Origin: HGM13006 sp900757695
GTDB taxonomy: Bacteria > Bacillota > Clostridia > Oscillospirales > Oscillospiraceae
Direction: 5' to 3'
DNA length: 64,000 bases
Assembly: GCA_959607825.1 (NCBI GenBank)
Contig: CAUHNW010000003.1
Location: 1 to 64,000 of the forward strand
Below the pieces are notes generated by a model. The model was not told where the DNA came from. It saw nothing but the letters and a program-made list of their open reading frames with translations, and searched no databases. How positions within the stretch are numbered: the first letter of the stretch is position 1; every line of letters starts with the position of its first letter. The position numbers and the translations under genes are program-made. Shown piece after piece: positions 16,930-24,997 of the stretch.

Positions 16930-17030
16930 AGCAAGCAGCCTTCCTTTTAGCATATTTGTGTTTAGTGTACCACCTTGAGATGCGCTTTACAAGGCGGAGA
17001 AAAAATTTTGCCGTTTTGTGAAAAAAGTGC

Positions 17031-17059
17031 TTGACAAAATGCTGAAGCGGGGATATAAT
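17031..17059 (+). promoter_or_regulatory. Consensus promoter of the tRNA operon
   Basis: TTGACA (17031-17036), a 17-base spacer and TATAAT (17054-17059) are perfect matches, 20 bases before tRNA-Thr. Confidence 0.92.
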
Positions 17060-17079
17060 AGCCATGCTCTTTGAGAGTT

Positions 17080-17155
17080 GCTGGTATAGCTCAGTTGGTA
17101 GAGCAGCTGATTTGTAATCAGCAGGTCGGGGGTTCGAGTCCGTCTACCAGCTCCA
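17080..17155 (+). tRNA. tRNA-Thr (anticodon TGT)
   Basis: The acceptor stem GCTGGTA/TACCAGC, the anticodon stem GCTGA/TCAGC around TTTGTAA (anticodon TGT), and a TTCGA T-loop fold normally. CCA is encoded. Confidence 0.97.
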
Positions 17156-17173
17156 CCCTCGCAAAGTGAATAT

Positions 17174-17258
17174 GGGGGATTTCCCGAGTGGCCAAAGGGG
17201 ACAGACTGTAAATCTGCTGGCTTCGCCTTCGGTGGTTCGAATCCACCATCCCCCACCA
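17174..17258 (+). tRNA. tRNA-Tyr (anticodon GTA)
   Basis: The acceptor stem GGGGGAT/ATCCCCC, anticodon GTA in ACTGTAAATC, and a long variable arm, as expected for bacterial tRNA-Tyr. CCA is encoded. It lies 18 bases after tRNA-Thr in the same transcript. Confidence 0.97.
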
Positions 17259-17264
17259 AGCATT

Positions 17265-17300
17265 AAACCGCTGAAAACGTCAGTTTTTAGCGGTTTTTTG
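17265..17300 (+). terminator. Terminator of the tRNA operon
   Basis: AAACCGCT pairs with AGCGGTTT and is followed by T3-6. The downstream Spx-like gene begins 40 bases later. Confidence 0.8.
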
Positions 17301-17339
17301 TGTGTTTTTAATGGAAAAAAGAGAAAAGGAGCGATACCG

Positions 17340-17705
17340 TTGATCACCTTAGTATGCTATCCCCAATGCAGCACCTGCCGGAAGGCACAGAAGTGGCTGG
17401 AGGAACACCGGATCCCCCATCAGCTGCGGGACATCAAAGCGGACAATCCAAGCTTTGAGGAGCTGAGCCTTTGGCAGCAAAAAAGTGGGCTGCAACCGAA
17501 AAGGTTCTTTAACACCAGCGGACTGCTCTACCGGTCTATGGGGCTAAAGGAAAAGCTGCCGGGCATGACAGAAGCGGAGATGCTGCGGCTTCTCTCCACC
17601 GACGGCATGCTGGTAAAGCGTCCAATCCTGGTGGGCGATACCTTCGTGCTGGTGGGCTTCAAGGAGAAGGAGTGGGACGAGCGTCTGAACTCGGAATCGT
17701 TATAG
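17340..17705 (+). CDS. Spx/ArsC-family thioredoxin-fold protein
   Basis: The 121-residue protein has a redox CXXC (CSTC, C10/C13) at the N terminus, then the ArsC-like IKADNPSFEEL and a late LVKRPILV with the conserved Arg-Pro. It could act as an RNA-polymerase-binding Spx/MgsR-type stress regulator or as a YffB-like reductase; sequence alone does not decide. The start is TTG 17340, eight bases after AAAAGGAG; the frame is open far upstream through tRNA-Tyr and is not coding there. Confidence 0.82.
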   Translation: MITLVCYPQCSTCRKAQKWLEEHRIPHQLRDIKADNPSFEELSLWQQKSGLQPKRFFNTSGLLYRSMGLKEKLPGMTEAEMLRLLSTDGMLVKRPILVGDTFVLVGFKEKEWDERLNSESL

Positions 17706-17727
17706 TGCGGTACTGCATCATTGAGAA

Positions 17728-17771
17728 AAGCAGAAAAGCCGGTATCCGTTTGGATACTGGCTTTTCTGCTT
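17728..17771. terminator. Bidirectional hairpin between convergent genes
   Basis: A 20-pair stem (AAGCAGAAAAGCC... with ...GGCTTTTCTGCTT) with a four-base loop. It lies between the Spx-like gene and the minus-strand ABC ATPase and probably stops both. Confidence 0.7.
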
Positions 17772-17818
17772 GGAAAATATGGCGGGCATGCATAATTGAG
17801 CAGAACACTGGTGGAGGT

Positions 17819-18571
17819 TTATGCATCTGCCGCATCCTTTTTTGTGACTGCACGTAAGAATTGCTGCGTTCTGGGATTTTGAGGATGGTCAAAGACCTCG
17901 TGGGGCTCGCCCTGCTCCACCACCACGCCGCCGTCCATGAATACGACACGGTCGGCAACCTCCCGGGCAAAGCCCATTTCGTGGGTGACAACGGCCATGG
18001 TAATGCCGGTTTTTGCGATGGTTTTCATCACTGAGAGCACCTCTCCCACCAGCTCCGGGTCCAATGCGGCAGTGGGTTCATCAAACAGAATCGCATGGGG
18101 CTTTAATGCCAGCGCCCGGGCAATGCCTACTCGCTGCTGCTGGCCGCCGGAGAGCTGGGAGGGGTAGTGGTTCATGCGGTCACCCATGCCGACCAGATTG
18201 AGATAGTGCTCAGCAGCATCCCGGGCTTCGGCTTTTGACTGCTTCTGTACGATGGTAAGACCGGCCATCACATTTTCCAGCGCAGTTTTATTACGGAAAA
18301 GGTTGTAGTTCTGGAATACCATGGTGCTCAGACGGCGGAGCTCCTGCACGTCCTTTTTGGTGTGATGGTCGGCATCTACGGTTTTATCCCCCACGGTAAT
18401 GATACCCTTGGTGGGCGTTTCCAGATAGTTGGTGCAGCGAAGCAGTGTGGTTTTGCCAGAACCGGAGGGGCCAAGAATGCAGACCACCTGACCGGTGGGA
18501 ATCTCAAAGCTGATGCCCTTGAGCACGTCCACCGTGCCAAAGACCTTATGTACGTTCTCATAACGGATCAT
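17819..18571 (-). CDS. Polar amino acid ABC transporter ATP-binding protein
   Basis: The 250-residue ATPase has Walker A GPSGSGKT, signature LSGGQQQR, Walker B AILFDEPTAALDPE and the His switch VVTHEMGFA, the pattern of GlnQ/TcyC-type ATPases. It powers uptake by the permease and binding protein encoded just upstream in the same operon. Start 18571 has GGAGG at good spacing, 12 bases after the permease gene. Confidence 0.9.
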   Translation of the reverse strand: MIRYENVHKVFGTVDVLKGISFEIPTGQVVCILGPSGSGKTTLLRCTNYLETPTKGIITVGDKTVDADHHTKKDVQELRRLSTMVFQNYNLFRNKTALENVMAGLTIVQKQSKAEARDAAEHYLNLVGMGDRMNHYPSQLSGGQQQRVGIARALALKPHAILFDEPTAALDPELVGEVLSVMKTIAKTGITMAVVTHEMGFAREVADRVVFMDGGVVVEQGEPHEVFDHPQNPRTQQFLRAVTKKDAADA

Positions 18572-18583
18572 GGGGACGCCTCC

Positions 18584-19252
18584 TTAGTATTTTGCGTTGG
18601 CCTTCTGCTCAATGACCTTCTGGATGGCCACGAAAATCATATTGATGACCCAGTAGAGCAGCAGCACGCAGAGATAGACCTCCATAAAGCGGTAGGATTT
18701 GTTGGCCAGCATTTTTGCCTGAAGCATCATGTCCTTTACGCCCACCATGGAGCAGAGGGCGGAGCCCTTAAAGCATTCGATGAAGTTGTTGGCCAATGCC
18801 GGAATGGCCAGCCGGAAGGCCTGAGGCAGCACCACGTGGGTATACCCTTGCAGTGTGGTCATGCCGCAGGTGATGCAGGCCTCCATCTGCCCCTTGTCCA
18901 CGGATTGAATGGCGCCACGGATGGTTTCCGCCATGAAGGCGGAATAGCTCAGGGCGAGACAGAGAACCGCCTTGGCTTCGAGACTCAGACTGGAGCCGCC
19001 TGGCAGCAGGGGAAATACGCCATAGACAAACAGAAACAGCTGGGCGATCAGCGGCGTACCCCGGAAGAGACTCAGCCAGACCTTCAAAATGGCCTGTACA
19101 ACATGGTTTTTCATCATAGCCAGCAGTGCCAGCACAATTGCCAGTACAAAGGCCAGCGCAAAGGAGCATAAAGTGATCACAGCCGTCATTTTCAGACAGC
19201 TTAAAATGGGACGAAAGGCCTCGAAAAAGTATTCGGGTGCAAAATTATACAC
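18584..19252 (-). CDS. Polar amino acid ABC transporter permease
   Basis: The 222-residue HisM/GlnP-type permease has about five membrane helices and the coupling loop EACITCGMTTLQGYTHVVLPQA. The start is GTG at 19252 after GGGGGA. It sits between the binding protein and the ATPase. A hairpin separates it from the binding-protein gene. The substrate class (glutamine, cystine, or an amino-acid conjugate) is not evident. Confidence 0.88.
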   Translation of the reverse strand: MYNFAPEYFFEAFRPILSCLKMTAVITLCSFALAFVLAIVLALLAMMKNHVVQAILKVWLSLFRGTPLIAQLFLFVYGVFPLLPGGSSLSLEAKAVLCLALSYSAFMAETIRGAIQSVDKGQMEACITCGMTTLQGYTHVVLPQAFRLAIPALANNFIECFKGSALCSMVGVKDMMLQAKMLANKSYRFMEVYLCVLLLYWVINMIFVAIQKVIEQKANAKY

Positions 19253-19280
19253 GGGATATCCCCCATTTCATAGAATCTGG

Positions 19281-19311
19281 AGAAAACCGGAGGGAGTGCC
19301 TCCGGTTTTCT
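19281..19311 (-). terminator. Hairpin between binding-protein and permease genes
   Basis: AGAAAACCGGAGG pairs perfectly with CCTCCGGTTTTCT. It has no long T run after it, so it probably acts as a partial terminator or mRNA stabiliser that lets the binding protein be made in excess. Confidence 0.6.
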
Positions 19312-19332
19312 GGGATTCAGGAAGGTTTTGAA

Positions 19333-20379
19333 TTATTCGTTGCTCTGCCAAGCGTTTTCGCCGGTGGAGGTGACATAATTGATCTCGCCCTCGGGCAGCT
19401 GCGTAATATCCATCTCAAACCACTTGTTGGAGAAATCGGTGAGGGTGCCGTCCTCCTGCATCTGCGCAATCAGATCATTGATGGCGAGAATGGTGTTCTT
19501 GTTCTCCTCTACACGGTTGAAGGCATAGACGATGGGCATGTTCTTCCACTTGATGTCCTGAATGGTCAAGGTGTCGGAATAGCCAAGATCACGAACCTTA
19601 TAGGCGCAGGTGGAGGTACACATCAGTGCACCGTCGGTTTCTTTGTTTACAACGTTCTGAATCAGAACAGCGGAGGAGTCGGGGTATACAGCGCTGATGG
19701 TAACGCCCTTTTCGGCCTCCTGCGCAATGATATCCTCCAGAATCAGAGCGGGGTTAGAGCCGGCGGGGGTGCAGATGGTCTTGCCGTCCCAGAAATCCAG
19801 ATCACCGGCCTCGGGTACGCCATCCTCGGTGCGGGAGACGATGCAGTAGGATTCCCATGCATAGGTGTTGGTGAACCAGTAAGCGCCCAGACGGTCTTCG
19901 TTGACGGTGGTAACGCAGGCGATGGTGTCGGCTTCGCCGCTCTGGAGCATGCCCCAGATGCCGGTGGGATCTGCCACGATCCACTCAAGGTCAATGCCGT
20001 AGTAATCGCAGATGTAGTTCATGATGTCGATGTCCATACCCTCAACACCGCCGTTGCCGTCATCCTGACTCCAGCCGGCCTGCTGGCCGCTGGTGGCCAC
20101 CTTCAGGGTTTTGCCCTTCAGAGATGCCCACTTGGTCTTCAGATCTTCGGAGGAAGCGGCAGCATCTTCCGAAGCGGAGCCGGCCGGTTCAGCTACAGAA
20201 GCTGCGGGTGTTGCATCCTCGGCAGGAGCAGCAGCTTCGGCAGTGGGAGCAGAGGCCGCAGACTGTGTTGCGGCAGAGCCTTCAGCGACAGAACTGCTGC
20301 TGCCGCAGGCGGCAAAGCTGCCCAGCATCATCAGCGCAAGCGTAGCGGAAGCGAGACGCTTCCAGAGATTTGTTTTCAT
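19333..20379 (-). CDS. Polar amino acid ABC transporter substrate-binding lipoprotein
   Basis: The 348-residue protein has a signal peptide ending in lipobox FAAC (Cys about 26), then an Ala/Ser/Glu-rich linker of about 45 residues, then an SBP_bac_3 fold (LKVATSGQQAGWSQDD, VEGMDIDIMNYIC, GEADTIACVTTVNEDR). The motif GMDIDIM matches the G-F-D-x-D-L signature of the family. It delivers ligand to the permease encoded downstream. The start has AGAGGAAA upstream. Confidence 0.9.
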   Translation of the reverse strand: MKTNLWKRLASATLALMMLGSFAACGSSSSVAEGSAATQSAASAPTAEAAAPAEDATPAASVAEPAGSASEDAAASSEDLKTKWASLKGKTLKVATSGQQAGWSQDDGNGGVEGMDIDIMNYICDYYGIDLEWIVADPTGIWGMLQSGEADTIACVTTVNEDRLGAYWFTNTYAWESYCIVSRTEDGVPEAGDLDFWDGKTICTPAGSNPALILEDIIAQEAEKGVTISAVYPDSSAVLIQNVVNKETDGALMCTSTCAYKVRDLGYSDTLTIQDIKWKNMPIVYAFNRVEENKNTILAINDLIAQMQEDGTLTDFSNKWFEMDITQLPEGEINYVTSTGENAWQSNE

Positions 20380-20461
20380 GTTGGTTTCCTCTTTTCCTTA
20401 TTAGAATAGGTTCGAATCAGCGAATCGCCGGGACTCTCGGCCCGTTCGCTAGCTAACTATT

Positions 20462-20490
20462 ATTTTATGCCTTTTTCTGGTCGTTGTCAA
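20462..20490 (-). promoter_or_regulatory. Promoter of the amino acid ABC operon
   Basis: On the minus strand TTGACA (20490-20485), a 17-base spacer and TAAAAT (20467-20462). The 80-base leader before the start codon contains an imperfect hairpin closed by AGCGAA/TTCGCT. Confidence 0.8.
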
Positions 20491-20534
20491 GTAATACTTT
20501 AATGTTAGAAAGAAAAATAAAGGGAAGAAGCTAG

Positions 20535-20568
20535 AAAAAATGCACTGCTGTGGAAATTACAGCAGTGC
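20535..20568 (-). terminator. Terminator after the FrlC-like gene
   Basis: GCACTGCTGT pairs perfectly with ACAGCAGTGC and is followed on the minus strand by ATTTTTT. Confidence 0.88.
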
Positions 20569-20591
20569 GGAAAGAAAAAAGGAAAATTGTC

Positions 20592-21419
20592 TCAGGCCAT
20601 ATAGGGCCGCAGGGCTTCGATGTTCTGCCGGTCAGCGGCGGCGGGATCGTCATAGTAGCGGCCATCCGTGATCTCCTGCGTCAAGGCGCCGGTATAGTGG
20701 TATTGCGCCAGTACTGCAATGGCAGCGGCCAAATCTCTGTTCCCATCGCCCCAGCAGAGATGCCCGTAGGGAGTGCCGTCTACAAAGTGCAGGTGAGCAA
20801 TATCACCATGAAAGGCTGAGAACCAGTCTTCCAGCGTTTCTCCGGCCACAGCCATAGCGCAGGTATCGATCATCGGACGGAGGTTGGGCTGGTCCAGGGT
20901 ATCAAGGAAGGCTTTGGTTTCGGCCAGCGTACGAACCAGATTGGTTTCCTCCGGACGGAGACTTTCCATGACCAATGTGACGCCCAAGGGCTGTGCCTGC
21001 TGGCTCAGGTAAAGCAGCATATCAAGGCTGCGCTTCATGGCTTCCTCTCTGGATTCATCGGCAAGCCCCCAACCGGAGTTTACTGCCACCAGCGGGCATT
21101 CCAGCTCTGAGGCAAGCTGGATCCCGTGGAGGAAGTACTGCCGGGACTGGGCAATCAGCGCCTCACCCTTTGCGGCAAACTGCCATGGATAGGTACAATT
21201 TTCCGGGGTCAGACACCGAAGTGTCATGCCGGAGGCGTGAATGGCAGATTTGAGCCGGGGCAGCTCGGCCACGCCCTGATGGGTCAAAAGAACATGTGGT
21301 GCGGCACACCAGAGCTCCATGCTCTCATAACCGGCACGGCGCTGGCAGTTCAGCATATCCTCCAGTGAATGATAGAGATAGTGGATGCCCATGGCAGAGG
21401 GCTGATTGGATGCGATCAT
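20592..21419 (-). CDS. frlC: FrlC-like sugar-phosphate isomerase/epimerase (TIM barrel)
   Basis: The 275-residue protein is a xylose-isomerase-like barrel similar in layout to E. coli FrlC, which interconverts fructoselysine and psicoselysine. Conserved segments are YESMELWCAAPHV, MESLRPEETNLV (metal-binding Glu), PMIDTCAMAV (Asp), IAHLHFVDGTPYG (His) and a late TQEITDG (Glu). The start at 21419 (MIASNQPS) has AGGAGG upstream; earlier in-frame ATG lacks a site. It is divergent from the transporter, regulator and FrlD-like kinase genes, which supports the assignment. Substrate specificity is inferred from neighbours. Confidence 0.7.
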   Translation of the reverse strand: MIASNQPSAMGIHYLYHSLEDMLNCQRRAGYESMELWCAAPHVLLTHQGVAELPRLKSAIHASGMTLRCLTPENCTYPWQFAAKGEALIAQSRQYFLHGIQLASELECPLVAVNSGWGLADESREEAMKRSLDMLLYLSQQAQPLGVTLVMESLRPEETNLVRTLAETKAFLDTLDQPNLRPMIDTCAMAVAGETLEDWFSAFHGDIAHLHFVDGTPYGHLCWGDGNRDLAAAIAVLAQYHYTGALTQEITDGRYYDDPAAADRQNIEALRPYMA

Positions 21420-21458
21420 GGCAGCGAACCTCCTGAAATTCGTCAAAATAGATCATAA

Positions 21459-21474
21459 AACATTATAAAATGTT
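21459..21474. promoter_or_regulatory. Palindrome AACATT-ATAA-AATGTT in the frl divergent region
   Basis: This is a perfect six-base inverted repeat with a four-base centre, 40 bases before frlC. It contains the minus-strand -10-like TATAAT for frlC. It is a candidate operator for the GntR/UTRA regulator encoded nearby. The rest of the 329-base gap is AT-rich and otherwise holds only the plus-strand promoter. Confidence 0.4.
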
Positions 21475-21589
21475 ATGTTTATTCCAATTCTAAACCTTTT
21501 TCAATACAAATTCAATAGAAAACGGGAATTATCCAGCAAATATTCAATTTATTCATGAAAAAGCCTGAAAAAACTCAATATTTTTTCGT

Positions 21590-21618
21590 TTGACTTGTTT
21601 GTAGAATTCCATTATAAT
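21590..21618 (+). promoter_or_regulatory. Promoter of the frl-like transporter operon
   Basis: TTGACT (21590-21595), a 17-base spacer and TATAAT (21613-21618). It drives permease, ATPase, regulator and kinase genes. Confidence 0.85.
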
Positions 21619-21748
21619 CAGGTTATTCAGGTCGCTTTATAACAGCTCTGTTCTACTGGCAGGCAGAGGAGCGCTATGGCGGTATGGAACGAAAGCAAAA
21701 AAGTGGCGAAGACCGCAAGGAACGACCACTTTGAGGAGGAGACAATTC

Positions 21749-22498
21749 ATGGATTATCCAACAACCTTTTTTGGATGGGTCACCATGCTGGCTGAAAAGT
21801 ATGGCGGTGAATTCCTGCGGGGCACAGGCGTTACGCTGGAAATCGCCATTTTGGGTACAATTTTAGGCTGCGCCCTTGGCTTTGCGGTGGGCCTTGTACA
21901 GAGTATTACAGTCGATAAGCATGCCACCGTGTTTTCAAAGATCCTGACCCGGGTGCTCAAGGCTGTGGTTGCAGTCTACGTGGAGGTCTTCCGTGGAACG
22001 CCTATGATGGTTCAGGCCATGGTTATTTATTATGGCAGCATGTCTGTGTTTAATTTGGATATGCCCTCGCTGGGGGCTGGCGTTCTGGTGCTGAGCCTCA
22101 ATACCGGCGCATATATGGCAGAGTCTGTCCGCGGTGCCATCGGCGGCATTGATCCCGGACAGATGGAGGGCGGTCAGGCCATCGGCATGAGCTATATTCA
22201 GATCATGTTCCATGTGATCATCCCTCAGGCACTCCGGAATCTGATCCCTCAGATCGGCAACACCTTTGTGTCTGCCATCAAGGATACCTCCGTATTGAAC
22301 GTAATCTCCGTAACAGAGCTCTACTTCATTGCCCGGACGGTTTCCGGTACATACTATAAGTTCTTTGAGACCTATTGCATCATCTGCGTGATCTATCTGA
22401 TCCTGACCTTTGTTACCTCCAGATTGGTGCGCCTCATTGAAAAGCTCATGGCCGGTTCCCGGAACTATGAACTGGTGCTGGAAGAGGAGGAAGCGTAA
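21749..22498 (+). CDS. Polar amino acid-type ABC transporter permease (frl-like locus)
   Basis: The 249-residue HisM/GlnP-type permease has several membrane helices and the coupling loop MEGGQAIGMSYIQIMFHVIIPQ. Start 21749 follows GAGGAGGAG. Its stop overlaps the ATG of the ATPase (TAATG). No binding protein is encoded in this operon; the one at 19.3-20.4 kb or a distant gene may serve it. Its setting beside a FrlD-like kinase suggests a sugar-amine (Amadori) substrate rather than a plain amino acid. Confidence 0.87.
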   Translation: MDYPTTFFGWVTMLAEKYGGEFLRGTGVTLEIAILGTILGCALGFAVGLVQSITVDKHATVFSKILTRVLKAVVAVYVEVFRGTPMMVQAMVIYYGSMSVFNLDMPSLGAGVLVLSLNTGAYMAESVRGAIGGIDPGQMEGGQAIGMSYIQIMFHVIIPQALRNLIPQIGNTFVSAIKDTSVLNVISVTELYFIARTVSGTYYKFFETYCIICVIYLILTFVTSRLVRLIEKLMAGSRNYELVLEEEEA

Positions 22499-23250
22499 TG
22501 CCGGAAGATAAGAATGAAGTGATCCTCACGGTGAAGCATTTGGGGAAAAGCTTTGGTTCCCATGAGGTATTAAAGGATATCCACTTTGAAGTCCAAAAAG
22601 GTGAGGTCATCAGTGTCATCGGTTCCTCCGGTTCCGGTAAATCCACGCTTTTGCGGTGCATTAACCTGCTGGAAGAACCCAGCTCCGGTGACGTATACTA
22701 TAAGGGCCAGCCTATTTCCCTGAAGCCCAAGGATAAGACGGCATTTCGGGCCAAGGTTGGCATGGTGTTCCAGTCCTTTAACCTGTTTGCAAACAAGACT
22801 GTCCTGCAAAACTGCATGATGGGTGTACAGATCGTCCGGAAGGAAGGCAAGGTCAAGGCGGAGGAGCTGGCGAAGAAATATCTCCGTCAGGTGGGCATGG
22901 GCGCTTATATCAATGCCCGCCCGGCACAGCTCTCCGGCGGACAGAAGCAGCGAGTTGCCATTGCACGGGCCCTGTGCATGGAGCCGGAAGTGCTGCTCTT
23001 TGACGAGCCTACCTCTGCACTGGATCCTGAGATGGTTGGCGAGGTGCTGGAAGTTATCCGCCATCTGGCGCAGGAGGGCATGACCATGGTGATCGTGACC
23101 CATGAGATGAGCTTTGCGAGGGATATTTCATCCCGGGTCGTGTTTATGGATGCAGGCGTGATCGTGGAGGAAGGTCCTCCCCAGCAGCTTTTTGGCGCAC
23201 CGAAGATGGAGCGTACCCGGGAGTTCCTCAGCCGCTATCGTCAGGGCTGA
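22498..23250 (+). CDS. Polar amino acid-type ABC transporter ATP-binding protein (frl-like locus)
   Basis: The 250-residue ATPase has Walker A GSSGSGKST, signature LSGGQKQR, Walker B VLLFDEPTSALDPE and the His switch IVTHEMSFA. It is coupled to the permease by a one-base overlap. It is a paralog of the ATPase at 17.8-18.6 kb, with a different N-terminal extension (MPEDKNEVI). Confidence 0.9.
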   Translation: MPEDKNEVILTVKHLGKSFGSHEVLKDIHFEVQKGEVISVIGSSGSGKSTLLRCINLLEEPSSGDVYYKGQPISLKPKDKTAFRAKVGMVFQSFNLFANKTVLQNCMMGVQIVRKEGKVKAEELAKKYLRQVGMGAYINARPAQLSGGQKQRVAIARALCMEPEVLLFDEPTSALDPEMVGEVLEVIRHLAQEGMTMVIVTHEMSFARDISSRVVFMDAGVIVEEGPPQQLFGAPKMERTREFLSRYRQG

Positions 23251-23300
23251 GGTCGCAGGAGGAAAGAGAAAGGAAACCGGGATGACCCGGAAGGAAGTAC

Positions 23301-24053
23301 ATGAAACTTGAATCAAATGATATGACACCTTTGTATGTCCAGCTGCGCAATGAGCTGCTGCGGGATATACAGGGAAAGGTGTATGCCGCCGGAGAAAAGA
23401 TCCCTACGGAGGCGGAGCTCAGCCAGATCTATGGCGTCAGCCGCATTACCGTCCGTCAGGCGGTACAGGAGCTGTGCGAGGAGGGCTGGCTGATTAAGAG
23501 GCAGGGGAAGGGCACCTTTGTGCAGCCCCGGCGGATTTCCAGAAAGCTTGACAACATGATGAGCTTCACCAAAAGCTGCCTGGTCTGCGGCATGACCCCA
23601 TCCACCAATGTGCTGGAAAACCAGATCACAGCCTTGCCCATGGCGGCGCAGAAGCTGTTTGGTGAGGATGGCAGCGGGCAGTATCAGAAGATCGTCCGTC
23701 TCCGCATGGCAGATGGTATCCCTGTGATGCTGGATATCAACTATTTCCCGCTGCCGGAGTATTCATTCCTCCAAAGTGAAGACCTGACCGGGTCTCTCTA
23801 TCACATTCTTGGAAGCCATGGTGTGCAGGTGAAGGCTTACCGGAATACTACGCTGGACATTGTGACGGCCAGCAAGGCGCTGGCCAGAAAGATGATGATC
23901 GGCGTTGGAACACCGCTGTTTTACATGGTGGAAAAGTGCTACGATCAGAATGACAGGCTGGTTCATCTGGGAATCGAGTATACGGTAGGAGAGTATTATC
24001 ACTATTCGCTGGAAGATTATATCGTAAAGGATGAAGAATACGATGGTATATGA
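23301..24053 (+). CDS. frlR: GntR-family regulator with UTRA ligand domain (FrlR-like)
   Basis: The 250-residue protein has a GntR winged helix (residues about 7-75: ELLRDIQGKVYAAGEKIPTE, SRITVRQAVQEL, GKGTFV) and a C-terminal UTRA domain (about 95-240) that binds a small effector, as in the HutC subgroup. E. coli FrlR is of this type and sits in the same kind of locus. The start has GGAAGG nine bases upstream. It probably represses the divergent frl-like promoters and is relieved by a sugar-amine or its phosphate. Confidence 0.82.
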   Translation: MKLESNDMTPLYVQLRNELLRDIQGKVYAAGEKIPTEAELSQIYGVSRITVRQAVQELCEEGWLIKRQGKGTFVQPRRISRKLDNMMSFTKSCLVCGMTPSTNVLENQITALPMAAQKLFGEDGSGQYQKIVRLRMADGIPVMLDINYFPLPEYSFLQSEDLTGSLYHILGSHGVQVKAYRNTTLDIVTASKALARKMMIGVGTPLFYMVEKCYDQNDRLVHLGIEYTVGEYYHYSLEDYIVKDEEYDGI

Positions 24054-24897
24054 TGTAAGTATTCTGGGCTTTGGAGACAATGTGGTGGATAAGTATGAGC
24101 ATATTTCCACCATGTATCCCGGTGGCAACTGCGTCAACGTGGCGGTTTATGCCCATCGATTTGGAGCGGACCGGTGCGCCTATATGGGCTACTTTGGAAA
24201 TGATAAGGAAGCGGCTCATGTGATCCGCTCATTGGAGCTTGAGCGCATAGAGACCTTCAAATGCCGCCAGCTGGAAGGGGAAAACGGATGCAGTTACAAT
24301 ACCATTGTGGACGGCGACCGGGTATGGCTCCATTCCAATGAAGGTGGTATTCGCCGGGAGATTCCCTTCGTGCTGGACATTTTTGACCTCCAGTATATCC
24401 GAAGATTTGATGTGGTGCACTCCGGAAACTACAGCTTTACCGAATCCGAGCTTCACAAGATCGGTGAGGCGGGTGTCCCGGTATCCTTCGATTTCTCCGA
24501 TGATTCGGACGATGCCTATTATGAGCGGGTTGCGCCTTATGTGGATTATGCATTCTGTTCTATGGATGCGACAGAGGAGGACATTAAGGCGCGGCTGAAA
24601 TGGATCCGCAGCCTTGGGCCACATCTGGTGTGCGCATCTCGCGGCGCAGACGGATGCATCCTCTATGATGGCCGGGAGTTTTACATTCAACCGGCAGTAA
24701 AAATTGAGCGTGTGGTTGACACCATGGGGGCGGGAGATTCGCTGGTCGCTTCTTTTTTGGTGTCCTACCTCAGTGGCCTGAAGCATGGGGTTCCAGAGCC
24801 TCAGGCCATAGAGACGGCGCTGGCACGTGGTGCTTCCTTCGCAGCAGGAATTTGCGGCGTGGAAGGCGCGTTTGGTTATGGATTGCAGTATGAATAA
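24043..24897 (+). CDS. frlD: FrlD-like fructoselysine 6-kinase (PfkB family)
   Basis: The 284-residue PfkB-fold kinase matches FrlD in its spacing: GDNVVDKY near the start, GGNCVNVAVYAHRFG, FDFSDDSDDAYYERVAPYVD (like FDFSD...LVPHLDFAF in E. coli) and the anion-hole motif DTMGAGDS with the catalytic Asp. FrlD phosphorylates fructoselysine at C6 so that FrlB can split it to lysine and glucose 6-phosphate. Two starts are possible (24031 and 24043); 24043 fits the family and the AAAGGA upstream better. It overlaps the end of the regulator gene by 11 bases. Confidence 0.8.
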   Translation: MVYDVSILGFGDNVVDKYEHISTMYPGGNCVNVAVYAHRFGADRCAYMGYFGNDKEAAHVIRSLELERIETFKCRQLEGENGCSYNTIVDGDRVWLHSNEGGIRREIPFVLDIFDLQYIRRFDVVHSGNYSFTESELHKIGEAGVPVSFDFSDDSDDAYYERVAPYVDYAFCSMDATEEDIKARLKWIRSLGPHLVCASRGADGCILYDGREFYIQPAVKIERVVDTMGAGDSLVASFLVSYLSGLKHGVPEPQAIETALARGASFAAGICGVEGAFGYGLQYE

Positions 24898-24900
24898 GCT

Positions 24901-24937
24901 GCGAAAAACCGCCCCGTTTATCGGGGCGGTTTTTCGC
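24901..24937 (+). terminator. Terminator after frlD-like gene
   Basis: GCGAAAAACCGCCCCG pairs perfectly with CGGGGCGGTTTTTCGC. The T-rich 3' arm serves as the run; it may work both ways. Confidence 0.88.
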
Positions 24938-24949
24938 ATAATGCAAGAA

Positions 24950-24992
24950 ATGCTCCGGGGTTCGTGGATAAATTCCGTAAACCCCGGAGCAT
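24950..24992 (-). terminator. Terminator after alaS-hinT
   Basis: ATGCTCCGGGG pairs with CCCCGGAGCAT, followed on the minus strand by TTCTTGCATT. Confidence 0.65.
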
Positions 24993-24997
24993 ATGAT

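Noticed and set aside
17166..17339. Upstream extension of the Spx-like open frame through tRNA-Tyr
   Set aside because: The extension covers a tRNA and its terminator. TTG 17340 with a good Shine-Dalgarno gives the normal family length.
20380..20461. Leader of the amino acid ABC operon as a riboswitch
   Set aside because: Only one imperfect hairpin is present and no terminator or known aptamer core can be recognised.
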